This document shows positions 1-5,814 of a stretch of 7,853 bases of DNA, piece by piece. Within the stretch, counting starts at the first letter, position 1; the number at the start of each line of letters is the position of its first letter. The translations under genes and the position numbers were made by a program. Under the pieces are notes generated by a model. It was given only the letters and a program-made list of their open reading frames with translations. It made no database searches and was not told where the DNA came from. The DNA is taken from contig LFTM01000057.1 of assembly GCA_001513505.1 (NCBI GenBank), forward strand, positions 1 through 7,853. Direction: 5' to 3'. The DNA is from Clostridiales bacterium DTU092. Lineage in GTDB: Bacteria > Bacillota > Clostridia > Caldicoprobacterales > Caldicoprobacteraceae.

Positions 1-19
1 CTAAATGCGCAGTCTGCTT

Positions 20-48
20 TTGTAAAACGGCATACAGCTTTGTATAAT
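20..48 (+). promoter_or_regulatory. candidate plus-strand sigma-A promoter
   Basis: A TTGTAA -35 box (20-25) and a perfect TATAAT -10 box (43-48) are separated by exactly 17 bases, so transcription would start near 55. There is no plus-strand gene downstream. A transcript would run antisense to the riboswitch region on the minus strand. It could stop after the weak GCATG/CATGC pairing and T6 run ending at 227, or at the hairpin and T5 run ending at 786. The surroundings are AT-rich, so a chance match is quite possible. Confidence 0.3.
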
Positions 49-250
49 TTTTAAATTACAGTATACAATTGTAAATCAGAATATATTATCATTTCTTTTG
101 AACTGTGTCCCGCCTGCAGAAATGGCGGTCGGTGTTAAGACAGCCTACGCTGCCAATAGTCCACCACAATTAGCTAGTCACGCATGAAGAACCGTTTTAG
201 CCCGGGAGTATGGGAGCATGCTTTTTTAAGGCATATACGATCTCTGCCTG

Positions 251-310
251 CCTTATAAGCAGTACTCGTCAGCCATTTACAGAAGTGATCGGCTTCTGCC
301 GCTGATAAGG
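251..310. other. three-tiered stem-loop, possible structured RNA
   Basis: Three nested complementary segments share one axis: CCTTA (251-255) with TAAGG (306-310), TCAGC (269-273) with GCTGA (301-305), and CAGAAG (280-285) with CTTCTG (293-298). The apical loop has 7 bases. The outer two pairings are contiguous on the right side and separated by a 13-base bulge on the left. All 16 pairs are Watson-Crick. No T-run follows on either strand, so it is not a typical terminator. It lies downstream of the riboswitch terminator on the minus strand and could belong to the 5' leader of the regulated mRNA or to an opposite-strand RNA. It matches no RNA family I recognise. Confidence 0.35.
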
Positions 311-370
311 TTGATAATTATGCTAAATATCTGTTATAAGCCATTTCCGGCGATGCTTACCGGAGGAATC

Positions 371-400
371 GAAAAAGCCATGGGAGACCCATAGCTTTTC
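371..400 (-). terminator. intrinsic terminator of the c-di-AMP riboswitch
   Basis: On the minus strand GAAAAGCTATGGG (400-388) pairs with CCCATGGCTTTTTC (384-371) around a 3-base TCT loop. The 3' arm includes a T5 run (376-372), and TTTTTCGATT closes the structure. It starts about 40 nt after the aptamer P1 stem, where an expression platform is expected. An upstream segment, ATAGCTT (422-416), is complementary to AAGCTAT (397-391) in the terminator's 5' arm, which gives a plausible 7-bp antiterminator. In known ydaO-type riboswitches bound c-di-AMP favours the terminator. That reading fits here but is inferred. Confidence 0.85.
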
Positions 401-423
401 ACACATAGCACAGCTAAGCTATC

Positions 424-580
424 AACCTCCCCTTACCACGCTTGCGGAGTTAGCTGACGGATTCGGGCCGAAGAGTGTAGCCCTACACCTTTGGACAGAA
501 ACACATGCCCAGAGGTGACTCACCCCAAACAAATGGTTCCCCCGCTTCTTTATAAAAAGAATTCAGCGCTCCAGATTGAA
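424..580 (-). promoter_or_regulatory. c-di-AMP riboswitch aptamer (ydaO/yuaA type)
   Basis: Read on the minus strand, this carries the conserved blocks of the ydaO/yuaA family, which binds cyclic di-AMP. GGAACC is at 540-535, GGGGTGAGTC at 526-517 and GTAGGGCTAC around 486-477. CCCGAATCCG follows at 467-458, running into the hallmark GTCAGCTAACTCCG near 459-445. P1 can form between AGCGCT (570-565) and AAGCGT (443-438). A variable arm pairs CACCT (517-513) with AGGTG (490-486) and inside it TGGGCA (511-506) with TGTCCA (497-492). GGGC (483-480) pairs with GCCC (468-465). These blocks match, in order, the Thermoanaerobacter aptamer of known structure as I remember it. A promoter precedes it and a terminator follows. 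Family members commonly control potassium transport or cell-wall remodelling genes, but the target here is not visible. Confidence 0.93.
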
Positions 581-659
581 AACCTTGGCACCTTTACTTA
601 TTAAATTTTCCACACAGGCTTAATGTAATTGGTCAAATTTGGTCTATGCAGCTAAAAAG

Positions 660-688
660 AGTATACCACAAGCTGCTTTGTAATGCAA
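660..688 (-). promoter_or_regulatory. promoter for the c-di-AMP riboswitch leader
   Basis: On the minus strand the -10 box is TATACT (665-660), one mismatch from consensus, preceded by TGG (668-666), which makes an extended -10. The -35 box is TTGCAT (688-683), a weak match at 17 bp spacing. An A8 tract (697-690) just upstream could act as an UP element. Transcription would start near 653, about 80 nt before the aptamer P1 stem. Promoter, aptamer and terminator thus follow in a sensible order and distance. Confidence 0.6.
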
Positions 689-759
689 ATTTTTTTTGTG
701 CAAAATAGCTAATTCCAGCGGTATGTACCCTTTTTCGACAACATTAGTATTAATTCGAA

Positions 760-786
760 ACCGGCAAAATGCCTGCCGGTATTTTT
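760..786 (+). terminator. hairpin with T-tract, plus-strand terminator-like
   Basis: ACCGGCA (760-766) pairs perfectly with TGCCGGT (774-780) around a 7-base loop, followed on the plus strand by ATTTTT (781-786). This is a good intrinsic terminator for plus-strand transcription. Read on the minus strand the stem is followed only by TTTCGAATT, so it would be a weaker back-up terminator for the glycosidase transcript. There is no plus-strand gene ahead of it, which makes a bidirectional or back-up role the simplest explanation. Confidence 0.45.
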
Positions 787-789
787 AAT

Positions 790-826
790 GAAGAAAGACA
801 CCGTTTCTTCATCGGTGCCTTTCTTC
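790..826 (-). terminator. long hairpin ending the glycosidase transcript
   Basis: Positions 790-803 and 813-826 form a 13-bp stem with one A-C mismatch and a 9-base loop, 20 nt after the GH31 stop codon. Read on the minus strand, the GC-rich core GGCACCG (819-813) pairs with CGGTGTC (803-797) and is followed by TTTCTTCATT. That can serve as the uridine-rich tail of an intrinsic terminator. The structure is nearly symmetrical, so it could act in both directions. It is the most likely end of the GH1-GH31 message. Confidence 0.55.
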
Positions 827-845
827 ACAATGATTATCCATATAC

Positions 846-3167
846 TTAAACCCGTACTTTAATCACTTTTGCTCCTTTTCCGGCTTTAATATACATTCCC
901 TGAGAGTCATGCCTGACTTCTTCGCCCTCGATGAGCTCCACAGATCCAACATTATGGAGAACTACACTCCATGGTTTATCAGCATTATCCACTGTTATGC
1001 TTATAATATCCCCTTGTCTGGTTGCCCGGGCATTCATTTCATATTCTCCACGGAGATTTGGAATCCTGGCAGTTGCAGTGCAGCCATCATCCAACTCAAA
1101 AACATGCAAAGTAACATCCTGACAGTAATCATAATCCGGCCGCGTATCAACTGAACCTATGGCAATTATGCTGTTAGGCTTAACCCATAGAGGAAGACTC
1201 ATATAGTCATAATTTTCATCCAGCCACCGTCCTCCTTCCACGACTCTTCCATCCAGTAAGTGAGTCCATCGTCCTTCAGGAAGGTAGTATTTGGCCTGAC
1301 CTTTATCATTGAATATGGGAGCCACCAACAGCGAATCACCAAGCATATACTGCAGATCCAGGAAACTGCAGGTAGGATCGTCAGGAAACTCCAACAGCAT
1401 GCTTCTGAGGACCGGAACACCCTTATTGGCAGCCTCGCAGGCAGAGTCGTACAGGTAAGGCATTAATTTGCATTTTAGCTTGGTAAAATGTCTTAGCACA
1501 TCCACAGCCTCTTCATCAAACAACCATGGAACCCTGTATGAGCTGCTCCCATGAAGTCTGCTGTGAGACGACAATAAACCAAATGCAACCCATCGTTTAT
1601 ACAGATCCGGAGTAGCGGTGCTTTCAAAGCCGCTAATATCATGGCTCCAGAACCCAAACCCTGACATACCGAGGGACAAACCACCTCTTAGTGTTTCTGC
1701 CATAGACTCATAAGTTGCAGCGCAGTCGCCCCCCCAGTGAACGGGAAACTGCTGGCATCCTGCGGTTGCTGATCTGGCATACAGGCATGCGCCTCCCTTG
1801 CCGTATTTTTCCTCCAACAGCTCGAATACCACTTTGTTGTACAGGAATGTATAGTAGTTATGCATCTTCTCCGGATCCGAACCGTCATAGTACATTACAT
1901 CGGTGGGAATCCTCTCGCCAAAATCGGTTTTGAAAGCATCCACGCCTATATCAAGCAGAGTCCTGAGCTTGGATTTATACCATTCACAGGCTTCAGGATT
2001 TGTAAAATCAACCAGCGCCATACCGGCCTGCCACATATCCCACTGCCATACATCCCCGTTTGGCTTTTTCAGAAGGTATCCCTTCTCCTTACCTTCATCA
2101 AAAAGGCTGGACCGCTGGGCTATATACGGATTTATCCACAGACAGATTTTTAATCCCCTTTCTTTTAATCTTCTCAGCATGCCCTCAGGATCCGGGAAAA
2201 CTCTGTCGTCCCACTCAAAATTACACCAGTGAAACTCCTTCATCCAGAAACAGTCAAAGTGGAATACATGAAGGGGTATATCCCGCTGGGCCATTCCGTC
2301 AATAAAGCTGTTGACCGTCTCTTCATCATAGCTGGTGGTAAATGAAGTGGTTAACCAAAGCCCAAAAGACCATGCAGGCGGAAGAGCAGGCCGCCCTGTT
2401 AGTGCGGTATATTTGTCCAAAACCTCTTTGGGATGAGGACCATAGATGATGAAATACTCAAGGCATTCTCCCGGTACGCTGAACTGTACCCGGCTTACCT
2501 TTTCAGAAGCTATCTCGAAGGATACCTTTTCCGGATGGTTTACAAATACTCCGTAACCCTGATTGGTCATGTAAAACGGCACGTTTTTATAAGCGATTTC
2601 ACTGCTGGTACCGCCATCTTCATTCCAGATGTCCACAACCTGTCCATTTTTAATAAACGGAGTAAACCTTTCACCCAGACCATATACGTATTCCCCGACT
2701 TTTAGCAGCAGTTGTTCGTGCACATATGTTTCCCCGTTGTCCATAACAATGTAACCCATATTCCTGAAACCGCTCTGAGTTATAAGCTGGTCGCCGCCGA
2801 AATATTCAACCTCCCATCCCTGCTGCTTTTTTACCTTGACCTTCAGCTGCCCTGAAGATAATGAAGCATATTCTTCATTATCTTCAATTTCAACTTTCAC
2901 CTGCTCCTTGCAATTGAGCCTAAAAGATGGAGGCTTTTCAACGGTTCCCTTGTGATGATACAGTTTTACGCGAATAACATCTTCCATAGGCGATGAAAAC
3001 TCAACGGTAAAAAGCGGACAGTTCAGAGTGTCCCCCCGTTGGCGAATCGGCCTGGTGGGAGCATAAGCGATTAACGAATCGTCCCTTATCTCGATGTCAT
3101 ACGCTTCTGCCGGAAAGTGTGCCTCAAGACCTTCCCGCATTAGCCAGTACCCATTTGTAAACTTCAT
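846..3167 (-). CDS. yicI: GH31 alpha-xylosidase, YicI type
   Basis: This 773-residue cytoplasmic enzyme should release alpha-linked xylose from the non-reducing end of xyloglucan oligosaccharides or isoprimeverose, retaining anomeric configuration. It matches E. coli YicI (772 residues) almost end to end. An N-terminal beta-sandwich (about 1-245) is followed by a (beta/alpha)8 barrel (about 246-583) and C-terminal beta domains. The nucleophile is Asp415 in KTDFGERIP, and the acid/base is Asp481 in HWGGDC. Residues associated with xylose selectivity in YicI are kept: Phe276, Cys306-Phe307, Trp344 and Lys413. There is no signal peptide. AAGGAG (3180-3175) lies 7 nt before the ATG. It is the last gene of the run, 79 nt after the GH1 gene and probably co-transcribed with it. 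An alpha-glucosidase is the alternative, but the Cys-Phe pair argues against it. Confidence 0.95.
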   Translation of the reverse strand: MKFTNGYWLMREGLEAHFPAEAYDIEIRDDSLIAYAPTRPIRQRGDTLNCPLFTVEFSSPMEDVIRVKLYHHKGTVEKPPSFRLNCKEQVKVEIEDNEEYASLSSGQLKVKVKKQQGWEVEYFGGDQLITQSGFRNMGYIVMDNGETYVHEQLLLKVGEYVYGLGERFTPFIKNGQVVDIWNEDGGTSSEIAYKNVPFYMTNQGYGVFVNHPEKVSFEIASEKVSRVQFSVPGECLEYFIIYGPHPKEVLDKYTALTGRPALPPAWSFGLWLTTSFTTSYDEETVNSFIDGMAQRDIPLHVFHFDCFWMKEFHWCNFEWDDRVFPDPEGMLRRLKERGLKICLWINPYIAQRSSLFDEGKEKGYLLKKPNGDVWQWDMWQAGMALVDFTNPEACEWYKSKLRTLLDIGVDAFKTDFGERIPTDVMYYDGSDPEKMHNYYTFLYNKVVFELLEEKYGKGGACLYARSATAGCQQFPVHWGGDCAATYESMAETLRGGLSLGMSGFGFWSHDISGFESTATPDLYKRWVAFGLLSSHSRLHGSSSYRVPWLFDEEAVDVLRHFTKLKCKLMPYLYDSACEAANKGVPVLRSMLLEFPDDPTCSFLDLQYMLGDSLLVAPIFNDKGQAKYYLPEGRWTHLLDGRVVEGGRWLDENYDYMSLPLWVKPNSIIAIGSVDTRPDYDYCQDVTLHVFELDDGCTATARIPNLRGEYEMNARATRQGDIISITVDNADKPWSVVLHNVGSVELIEGEEVRHDSQGMYIKAGKGAKVIKVRV

Positions 3168-3246
3168 AAAAACACTCCTTTTCTGAATATTTCTACCTAT
3201 AAAATTCTTATATAATAATTCACCAATAAAAGGCTTGGATAAGGAT

Positions 3247-4587
3247 TTAAATTATCCCGTTGTTGCCTATCACTTCACGATACCACAGCGCGCTCTTTTT
3301 GGGTGTTCTCTCCATCGTATCGTAATCTACATGTACTATACCAAAATTTTTGCTGTATCCGAAAGTCCATTCAAAATTATCCATAAACGACCATACATAG
3401 TACCCTTTAAGTTTTACTCCATCGTGAATAGCCCTGTGGGCTGCCTCAAAATGAGCTTTTAAATAATCCAGCCTGTCCTGATCATCTATCCTGTCATCTG
3501 CAACTTTATCATCTTTAAATGCAGCTCCATTTTCGGTGATATAGATGTCGGGGCTATTGTAATCCCTGTCAATCCTGATGAGAAGATCGTAAAGACCGTC
3601 CGGGTAAACCTCCCAATCCATTTCGGTATAAACACCTTCTGGCCGGACATGCTCAAAATCAGTCTCACGCCCTTTTTTCACAACAGCTCTGCTGTAATAG
3701 TTTACACCTAAAAAATCCACAGGATGATCGGCTATAAACTCCATATCCCCGTCCTTTATCACAGGAGCGTTAAGTTTCTCCTGGTATAATGCCAGTATAT
3801 CCTCAGGATACTCTCCTTTGAAAACCGGATCAAGAAACCATCGGTTTTGACCTCCATCCACAAGCCGTACCGCCTCCATATCTTCAGGATTATCAGAAGC
3901 GGGATAAACCGGTGTCAGGTTAAGGGTAATACCAATCTGACCACCTTTACCGCCTGCCTGCCGGTAAGCCTGTACCGCTTTGGCATGGGATAACATAAGA
4001 TTGTGACTGATCCTTACAGCAAGTGCAAAATCCGTATACCCCGGTGCATGTATCCCGAATGCATTACCTAAAAAAGCCACTACCCAGGGTTCATTATGAG
4101 TAATCCATATTTTTACCCGATCACCCAAAACATCGTACATCTTGAATGCATAATCGGCAAAATAATTAGCCACATCCCGGTTGTCCCAGCCCCCCATATC
4201 CTGAAGTGCCTGGGGCAAATCCCAGTGATAAAGGGTAACAGCAGGCTCAATACCGGAGCTTAATAGTTCATCAACTAAAGAATTGTAAAAATCTATGCCC
4301 TTTCTGTTAAGCTGGCCTCTGCCTTGCGGGTAAATACGGGGCCATGCTATCGAAAACCTGTATCCTTTAATACCGAGTTCCTTCATCAGCTGTACATCTT
4401 GTTTATAACGGTTGTAATGGTCGCAGGCAACATCACCGGTATCACCGTTCAGAATCTTACCCGGTGTATGGCTGAAGCGATCCCAAATGGATTCCCCCCG
4501 CCCGTCCTGAGTCACCCCCCCTTCGATCTGATAGGACGCCGTAGCAACGCCCCATAAGAAACCATCAGGAAAAATTAACTTACTCAT
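3247..4587 (-). CDS. bglA: GH1 beta-glucosidase
   Basis: This 446-residue family 1 glycosidase should hydrolyse beta-glucosides such as cellobiose, or glucose ends of larger oligosaccharides, in the cytoplasm. It covers the whole (beta/alpha)8 barrel. The N-terminal signature FLWGVATASYQIEG contains Gln20, and His121 is in LYHWDLPQAL. The acid/base is Glu166 in THNEP, and the nucleophile is Glu352 in YITENGA. Glu406-Trp407 in DNFEW hold the glycone. That Glu-Trp pair replaces the phosphate-binding residues of 6-phospho-beta-glucosidases, so a non-phosphorylated substrate is expected. Near the C-terminus the usual YSKRFG reads YSKNFG (Asn414). The start at 4587 is chosen because AAGGGGGA lies just upstream and the usual family N-terminus begins there. 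An in-frame ATG at 4617 lacks a ribosome binding site. Beta-galactosidase or fucosidase side activity cannot be excluded. Confidence 0.93.
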   Translation of the reverse strand: MSKLIFPDGFLWGVATASYQIEGGVTQDGRGESIWDRFSHTPGKILNGDTGDVACDHYNRYKQDVQLMKELGIKGYRFSIAWPRIYPQGRGQLNRKGIDFYNSLVDELLSSGIEPAVTLYHWDLPQALQDMGGWDNRDVANYFADYAFKMYDVLGDRVKIWITHNEPWVVAFLGNAFGIHAPGYTDFALAVRISHNLMLSHAKAVQAYRQAGGKGGQIGITLNLTPVYPASDNPEDMEAVRLVDGGQNRWFLDPVFKGEYPEDILALYQEKLNAPVIKDGDMEFIADHPVDFLGVNYYSRAVVKKGRETDFEHVRPEGVYTEMDWEVYPDGLYDLLIRIDRDYNSPDIYITENGAAFKDDKVADDRIDDQDRLDYLKAHFEAAHRAIHDGVKLKGYYVWSFMDNFEWTFGYSKNFGIVHVDYDTMERTPKKSALWYREVIGNNGII

Positions 4588-4591
4588 ATAA

Positions 4592-4599
4592 TCCCCCTT
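4592..4599 (-). promoter_or_regulatory. ribosome binding site fixing the GH1 start
   Basis: AAGGGGGA on the minus strand ends 4 nt before the ATG at 4587. It matches the AAGGAGG consensus with one change. The upstream in-frame ATG at 4617 is preceded by TAATAAAA with no Shine-Dalgarno sequence, so the shorter 446-residue protein is preferred. Confidence 0.8.
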
Positions 4600-4609
4600 T
4601 TCAAACGTA

Positions 4610-4646
4610 TTTACCATTTTTATTACTCTATATATAATTTTACCAT
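4610..4646 (-). repeat. paired 8-bp direct repeat at the GH1 promoter
   Basis: ATGGTAAA occurs at 4646-4639 and again at 4617-4610 on the minus strand, 29 bp apart start to start (close to three helical turns). The first copy sits in the spacer of the candidate promoter and the second just after the expected transcription start, where a repressor site would be expected. A separate dyad, TTACTC (4658-4653) and GAGTAA (4628-4623), brackets the -10 box. Either could be chance in AT-rich DNA. Confidence 0.35.
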
Positions 4647-4659
4647 ATTGTTGAGTAAA
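4631..4659 (-). promoter_or_regulatory. candidate promoter of the glycosidase pair
   Basis: On the minus strand, TTTACT (4659-4654) and TATATA (4636-4631) each match the sigma-A boxes at four of six positions with a 17-bp spacer. Transcription would start near 4624, giving a leader of about 37 nt. It lies in the 79-nt gap after the second permease gene and would allow the GH1 and GH31 genes to be expressed separately from the exporter. No terminator is evident in that gap, so read-through from the exporter operon is also possible. Confidence 0.45.
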
Positions 4660-4666
4660 TGGACTA

Positions 4667-5812
4667 TCATATAAATCGACTCACATCATCGGTTGTGCTG
4701 AACCTATACGCAGATAGCACAAAAAAGACCGCCGCAAATGCCATTAATACCACCAGATTGCCTGCTACATCATGAAAAAATGCCCCCCTCTGCAGTGCCT
4801 GTACCGCATCCAACGCCCATCGTTGAGGTATAAAATAGGATATCTTTTGCATTATGGCAGGCATATATTCCACCGGCCAGAAGCAACCAGCAAGCATGCA
4901 TGAAGGAGTGATCACAAGAGTAGAAGCAACCCCTGCCTCATATGATGACCGGGCAAGGGCCACTATCATCATACCTATGGATATGGCTACAAGACCGAAA
5001 CATCCAAGTATAACCACCATCTGCCAGTCGGGAACATATGTGTTGATTTTAAATACCCATCTCATAATAAAGATCAGTAAACATATCTGGATGAGTACAA
5101 TAATAATATTGGTTATAGCGTTGCTTAAAACATATTCCCCCGGTTTTACAGGAGCAGAACATATTCTGAAATATGTCCTGTTTCGCTTATCCTTAAGTAT
5201 TATCTCGGCGGTGTTACCCGTCCCAATCATAACAAACATTATAAGAAATCCCAGACTCGTAAAGACAATAGATTTATCATTTGCCTGATCGTCAACCTTG
5301 GCTATTTCCAGATGAACCTTTTGATTTTTGTATCCTTCATACAGTTTATCAAATACTGCCCTCTTTCCTCCGGATGCCCGGGCAAGCATATATATATTAT
5401 CGGTATACAGTTTAATATAGTTCTCCAGCCATATGGTTGTTTCTTTTCCTCTTACCGAAACAATCTCAATCTTCTTTGGATTTCCACTTAGAAAGCCTTC
5501 CAGTAAGTTTTTCGGGAAGATTACAGCACAGCTCAGCTTGTCATCCATAAGGAGTTCATCAATAGAATCGGAGTCAATCTGTACAACTTCAAAGCTCTCT
5601 GTTTTACTCAGGGAATTTATTATATCGTTGGACAAAATCCCATTATCCATGTTTATTATACCAATACTCAATTTGTTTGTTCCGGTGCCTGCGTGCATTG
5701 TCATAGACATCACCAATCCCAGTATAGGCAATGCAAAATATACTATATAGTTTGATTTCTTTCTGAAAGTAACCTTTAAGGTGTTGAGCACCAGCAAATA
5801 TATGGTTCGCAT
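4667..5812 (-). CDS. ABC-2 exporter permease, second subunit
   Basis: A 381-residue inner-membrane subunit of an ABC-2 (type V) exporter, probably pairing with the preceding permease and the upstream ATPase. One helix (about 21-39) is followed by a large extracytoplasmic domain (about 40-180), then helices at about 182-204, 228-254, 264-286, 293-314 and 349-367. The segment after the fifth helix, FWPVEYMPAIMQKISYFIPQ, is typical of this permease class. The ATG at 5812 is chosen because AAGGAGGG (5829-5822) lies 9 nt upstream and the start falls 2 nt after the preceding stop codon, a sign of translational coupling. A longer frame opens at 5953 but would add 47 non-family residues overlapping the previous gene. 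Cargo is unknown; drugs, peptides or lipids are possible. Confidence 0.88.
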   Translation of the reverse strand: MRTIYLLVLNTLKVTFRKKSNYIVYFALPILGLVMSMTMHAGTGTNKLSIGIINMDNGILSNDIINSLSKTESFEVVQIDSDSIDELLMDDKLSCAVIFPKNLLEGFLSGNPKKIEIVSVRGKETTIWLENYIKLYTDNIYMLARASGGKRAVFDKLYEGYKNQKVHLEIAKVDDQANDKSIVFTSLGFLIMFVMIGTGNTAEIILKDKRNRTYFRICSAPVKPGEYVLSNAITNIIIVLIQICLLIFIMRWVFKINTYVPDWQMVVILGCFGLVAISIGMMIVALARSSYEAGVASTLVITPSCMLAGCFWPVEYMPAIMQKISYFIPQRWALDAVQALQRGAFFHDVAGNLVVLMAFAAVFFVLSAYRFSTTDDVSRFI

Positions 5813-5814
5813 TA

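Larger units (their letters stand above)
1..370. other. gene-free stretch beyond the riboswitch terminator
   Basis: No convincing gene is visible on either strand. On the minus strand, where a riboswitch-controlled gene would be expected, the first ATG (344) gives only eight codons. An ATG-less frame from 317 to 174 is open but has no ribosome binding site and no recognisable family. Short ATG frames near 92 and 31 are closed by stops. The stretch contains a GC stem (110-114 with 124-128), a three-tiered stem-loop (251-310), a 10-bp palindrome at 64-73 and a plus-strand promoter match (20-48). The controlled gene may begin left of the window, or it may have been lost. Confidence 0.6.

Noticed and set aside
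174..317. Open minus-strand frame of about 47 codons after the riboswitch terminator
   Set aside because: It has no ATG, GTG or TTG start with a ribosome binding site, no recognisable family and no continuation. The length is within chance for this composition.
1..845. CRISPR array, tRNA or rRNA in the gene-free end
   Set aside because: No regularly spaced repeats, no cloverleaf with a T-arm motif and no ribosomal RNA signatures were seen.
3168..3246. Separate promoter for the GH31 gene in the 79-nt gap
   Set aside because: The gap is AT-rich, but the best pair (TTGGTG and TTTATA, 17 bp apart) is poor in the -10 box. Co-transcription with the GH1 gene is simpler.
4588..4617. Upstream in-frame ATG for the GH1 enzyme
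   Set aside because: It lacks a ribosome binding site, lies only a few bases after the predicted transcript start, and adds ten residues not typical of the family.
4854..5288. 144-codon plus-strand open frame inside the second permease gene
   Set aside because: It is the antisense shadow of a well-supported membrane protein gene, with no ribosome binding site or known domain.
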